Assembly (NCBI RefSeq): GCF_000372845.1
Contig: NZ_KB889963.1
Span: 1,298,146-1,362,145, forward strand
Direction of reading: 5' to 3'
Length of the DNA stretch: 64,000 nucleotides
Source of the DNA: Methylocystis rosea SV97
GTDB taxonomy: Bacteria; Pseudomonadota; Alphaproteobacteria; Rhizobiales; Beijerinckiaceae
This document shows, piece after piece, positions 61,225-64,000 of the stretch (position 1 is its first letter; each line of letters starts with the position of its first letter). The notes under the pieces are model-generated. The model saw only the letters and a program-made list of their open reading frames with translations, did not search any database and was not told the origin of the DNA. Both the position numbers and the translations under genes were made by a program.

Positions 61225-64000
61225 CTATTGGACGGAAAGCGTCGTGGTCAGCGGGAATCCTCGTCCGACCGTCGCGCTCATCTGATAAAGCGACAGCGTC
61301 AGTTCGCTTTGCGGCGCGCCGAAATCGGCGAGTTCTTCGGCGGCGGGATAAAGGATCGATGTTGCGACGGCGGTGAGCGTGCGCTTTCCGCTTGCCGGCA
61401 GCGAGATATCGGCTTCGTAGGATCCGCTCGCCTCGCCGAGCGGAATGTCGAGCGCTTCCCAGGCGTCGGAATCGAGACGTCCACGCCGCACGAAATCGAT
61501 GAGGACGCCGGCCGGCGTGCGCCGCGCGCGCGCCTTCGTCGGCGCGTAGGGGCGCAGCGCCTTGCTTGTCGCGGCGACCGTCGGTTGAACAAAGACCGGC
61601 TCCGCATAGTCGCGATCCGCCGGTCCGATGCGATAGGTCGTCGGCGCGCCAATCTCGGCGATCTTACGCGCAAGCGGCGCGATCGCGTCATTGAGCAGTA
61701 CGACGGTTGCGCCGGCGGGCGCATCACGCTTGGCGAGATGTTCTTCGCCGCCGAGGCCGCGAATGAGCCGTGACAGTCGATATGTCTTTTCGCCAATCAG
61801 CTCGGCATGCGCGAAAGCGAAAATCTCCCAGTCGCCGTCGACGCGAATCGCCATCGCCGAACGTCCGGCGAGCGCGGCGAGGTCGCCGACCGATGAAAGC
61901 TGCCCGGCGCCGATCCGGACAGTGACGCTGCTTCCATTGTCGAAGCGCCCACCGGGACCCGAGGGCAAAACGTCGAGCGTCTCGCCGATGGTTGCGCGCT
62001 TGTCGATGATCGCGATCTGCTCATAGCCGCCCTGAAAGGTCATCCTCCAGATTGCGAGCGGACCGGGCCAGGGATCGGCGAAGGCCGCGACATAGGAGAG
62101 CGCTTCTTCGTCGCGCCAGAGCGCCAGGTCGAGGATTTCGACTCTCGGCGGTCCGACCATCTTCGGTGAGACGACATTCGCGCGTCCAAGCTGCGGCGCG
62201 GCCGCGTCATAGACGGAAGCGTCCGCCGCGCGCGCGCTTATCTGTCGCGCGGCGCCGTCCGTGATGCGCTGAATTTGAAACAGCCGGCCGCCGCCGGCTG
62301 CGCCGAGCCGCACCAGATCGCCGGGCTGCAAGGCGAGAAGGCCAGGCCGCAGCGAAAATTCGGCGGTTTCGCGTCCGATCCACAAGTCCTGAAGCCAGCT
62401 CTCCGCAAGCGACTGCGCATTGGCGCGATGCGTCATCACCGCGGCTTGCGCTTCACTCTGGCGCGCCGAGCGGCCCTCGAGTCTGCGGGATATGACTCGC
62501 GCCATCTGAAAGTCGTTCTCGGAATCGGAGAAGGAGAGCGCGATTTCCTGTGGCAGTTCGCTTTCTTGCGCCCGCGTCAGCGTCACGAGCGAGGCGGTTT
62601 TTCCGGAGACGAGATCGTCTTCGTCAATTTCGCGCACGGACTTTCCGCGCCGATCCGCGAAGCGCAAGGCGCCGCCGCTCGCAACGGCGTCGAAGCCGAA
62701 GAGCGCGGCAAGAGGATCGATCGCCTCGCGCGGCGACATCGGCCGCTCCAGCACATAGCCGTCAAGAAAGCCGGCGACGTTTGGCCGCTGTGTGACAATT
62801 TCAGGCGCGGAAACGGCGCCGGCGAGCGCCGGCAGGAGGCGGTCGAGCGGCGCGCCTTCGAGGCGTCCGTTCAACCAATGGCCCGTCTCCCAATTGGGGG
62901 CGTCGCTCCATGCGTCGGTCTGCGTCGGAAAGGCCGGAAAGGGGCGCGCATCCCAGCACCATATGTGCAGGCGCGCCGGATCAACCATCGGCCCGGCGTA
63001 GAGGTCGGACGTCGGGTTGCGCGCCGCGCCGCCGGGCGCCGCCGGATCGAAATGCGCGATCATCGCTTCGATGAATCGCGCCTGTATGAGATCGTCGCGG
63101 CCGTTGCGCGAAAAATAGGGCAGACCGCCGTCGCTCGAACGCGGGTCTGGAAAAACATTCGGCGCATTGGCGCCGCGATCCACCGCCGCACATCCGGTCT
63201 CGACGATCCAGATCGGTTTCGACTGCGGAACCCATGCCGTCGGCGTCCCCAGCTCAGCGCCGCCGACGCGCTCGTAATGCGGTTGCGACCACCACGATAG
63301 AAAATCCTTCTGGCGGAAGATCCAAGGCTTGCCGAGTCCGTCGCTGATCGGCGTGCGATCTTGCGCGAGGCGCGCATTTGCGTCGGCGTAATGCCAATCA
63401 TAGGCCTCGCCCGAGGCGACGCCAGACTTGAGATAGTCGAGATCATAAATGCTCGACGCTTGCTGCGCGTCGAGATGGGCGTGGCCGTCGCGCCAGTCGG
63501 AGAGCGGCCAATAGACGTCGACGCCGATGAAGTCGACGGCGCTTGACGCCCACAGCGGATCGAGCGGAAAGCGCGCTTCGCCGCTTGCAGGAACATGCGC
63601 GCCATATTCGGTCCAGTCGGCGGCGTAAGAGATTTTTGTTTGGGCGCCAAGGATCGCCTTCACGTCCGCGGCGAGAGTCATCAGCGCCGCGACGGCGGGA
63701 TATTCGCCTGGCGCGGAGCGCACGCGCGTCAGGCCGATCAACTCGGAGCCGATGAGGAAGGCGTCGACCCCGCCGGCCGCGACGCAAAGATCGGCGTAAT
63801 GCAGAATGAAGGCGCGATAGCGCGCAAAAAAAGCATCGAGCTGCGCCGCTGCAGTCGCGGTTGTATCAGGCGAACCGGGCCGGCCCGGCGCAGGATCGCA
63901 CGTGATGCGTCCGCGCCAGGGAAACGCCGGCTGTTCGACGGCGCCCGTGTAAGGATTGGACAGCGCATTGCCCGGCGGCACGTCCATCATCACGAAGGGA
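61225..64000 (-). CDS. GTA TIM-barrel-domain tail protein (gp15-like), truncated by window edge
   Basis: The frame runs off the right edge (the Met at 63993 follows an open PFV-type codon run), leaving about 922 C-terminal residues. Residues of the TIM-barrel part include AGGVDAFLIGSELIGLTRV, VDFIGVDVYWPLSDWRDG and PIWIVETGCAAVDRGANA, matching the GTA TIM-barrel-like domain of Rhodobacter gp15-type tail/baseplate proteins. A phage-tail-type domain follows (FGFDAVASGGALRF, RARRTPAGVLIDFVRRG). Most likely the large hub or tail-tip protein that determines host contact; the rest of the GTA gene cluster should lie further right. Confidence 0.9.
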   Translation of the reverse strand, partial: PFVMMDVPPGNALSNPYTGAVEQPAFPWRGRITCDPAPGRPGSPDTTATAAAQLDAFFARYRAFILHYADLCVAAGGVDAFLIGSELIGLTRVRSAPGEYPAVAALMTLAADVKAILGAQTKISYAADWTEYGAHVPASGEARFPLDPLWASSAVDFIGVDVYWPLSDWRDGHAHLDAQQASSIYDLDYLKSGVASGEAYDWHYADANARLAQDRTPISDGLGKPWIFRQKDFLSWWSQPHYERVGGAELGTPTAWVPQSKPIWIVETGCAAVDRGANAPNVFPDPRSSDGGLPYFSRNGRDDLIQARFIEAMIAHFDPAAPGGAARNPTSDLYAGPMVDPARLHIWCWDARPFPAFPTQTDAWSDAPNWETGHWLNGRLEGAPLDRLLPALAGAVSAPEIVTQRPNVAGFLDGYVLERPMSPREAIDPLAALFGFDAVASGGALRFADRRGKSVREIDEDDLVSGKTASLVTLTRAQESELPQEIALSFSDSENDFQMARVISRRLEGRSARQSEAQAAVMTHRANAQSLAESWLQDLWIGRETAEFSLRPGLLALQPGDLVRLGAAGGGRLFQIQRITDGAARQISARAADASVYDAAAPQLGRANVVSPKMVGPPRVEILDLALWRDEEALSYVAAFADPWPGPLAIWRMTFQGGYEQIAIIDKRATIGETLDVLPSGPGGRFDNGSSVTVRIGAGQLSSVGDLAALAGRSAMAIRVDGDWEIFAFAHAELIGEKTYRLSRLIRGLGGEEHLAKRDAPAGATVVLLNDAIAPLARKIAEIGAPTTYRIGPADRDYAEPVFVQPTVAATSKALRPYAPTKARARRTPAGVLIDFVRRGRLDSDAWEALDIPLGEASGSYEADISLPASGKRTLTAVATSILYPAAEELADFGAPQSELTLSLYQMSATVGRGFPLTTTLSVQ

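Overview
The window is GC-rich, densely coded chromosomal DNA from an alphaproteobacterium, most likely of the order Hyphomicrobiales (Rhizobiales). A methylotroph-like Methylocystaceae/Beijerinckiaceae host is my guess only. Supporting traits are an alpha-type RpoD and DnaG, a FeuN-FeuP-FeuQ-like operon, the end of a gene transfer agent (GTA) cluster, an Omp25/31-like barrel fused to an OprB-type porin, and rhizobial-style palindromic intergenic repeats. No rRNA, CRISPR array or intact insertion sequence was seen; two tRNA genes (Thr-GGT, Lys-CTT) are present.

Layout. 1-8.3 kb: the end of a sigma-54 activator, glutathione peroxidase, a large porin fusion, the circularly permuted ATP-grasp / alpha-E / transglutaminase operon and an IS5-type transposase remnant. 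8.4-13.4 kb: repeats, tRNA-Thr, small envelope proteins, farnesyl diphosphate synthase, a DUF1345 membrane protein and an MFS permease. 13.4-18.2 kb: an Uma2 nuclease-fold protein and the dnaG-rpoD pair. 18.2-21.4 kb: a TonB-dependent receptor behind nikR, suggesting nickel uptake. 21.9-26.2 kb: a RiPP locus with a precursor ending in ten closely spaced Cys, a YcaO fusion cyclodehydratase and a SagB-type dehydrogenase. 26.3-35.8 kb: a frameshifted hybrid histidine kinase, then nfrB, wecB and nfrA (an N4-glycan-receptor-like exopolysaccharide export system) and a secreted lectin-like protein. 36-46 kb: a membrane nucleotidyl cyclase with altered catalytic residues, small secreted proteins, two AI-2E/PerM-family permeases, an alpha/beta hydrolase, a patatin and an HD-domain protein. 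46.6-55.7 kb: tRNA-Lys, mdh, an M15-type peptidase, a group of NrtR-like, phosphatase, HD and tag genes, a two-repeat secreted protein and a tandem DUF3126 protein. 55.8-58.3 kb: a feuNPQ-like operon. 58.3-64 kb: Rz1/Rz-like spanins, holin, endolysin, DUF2793 glycine-rich tail protein and the GTA TIM-barrel tail protein, which runs off the right edge.

The strongest candidate for an undescribed system is the Cys-repeat heterocycle RiPP locus beside nikR and a TonB-dependent receptor. Azoline/azole formation on the Cys repeat follows from the enzyme families. A role in metal (for example nickel) acquisition is speculation based on gene neighbourhood. The locus carries no obvious exporter, leader protease or immunity gene.
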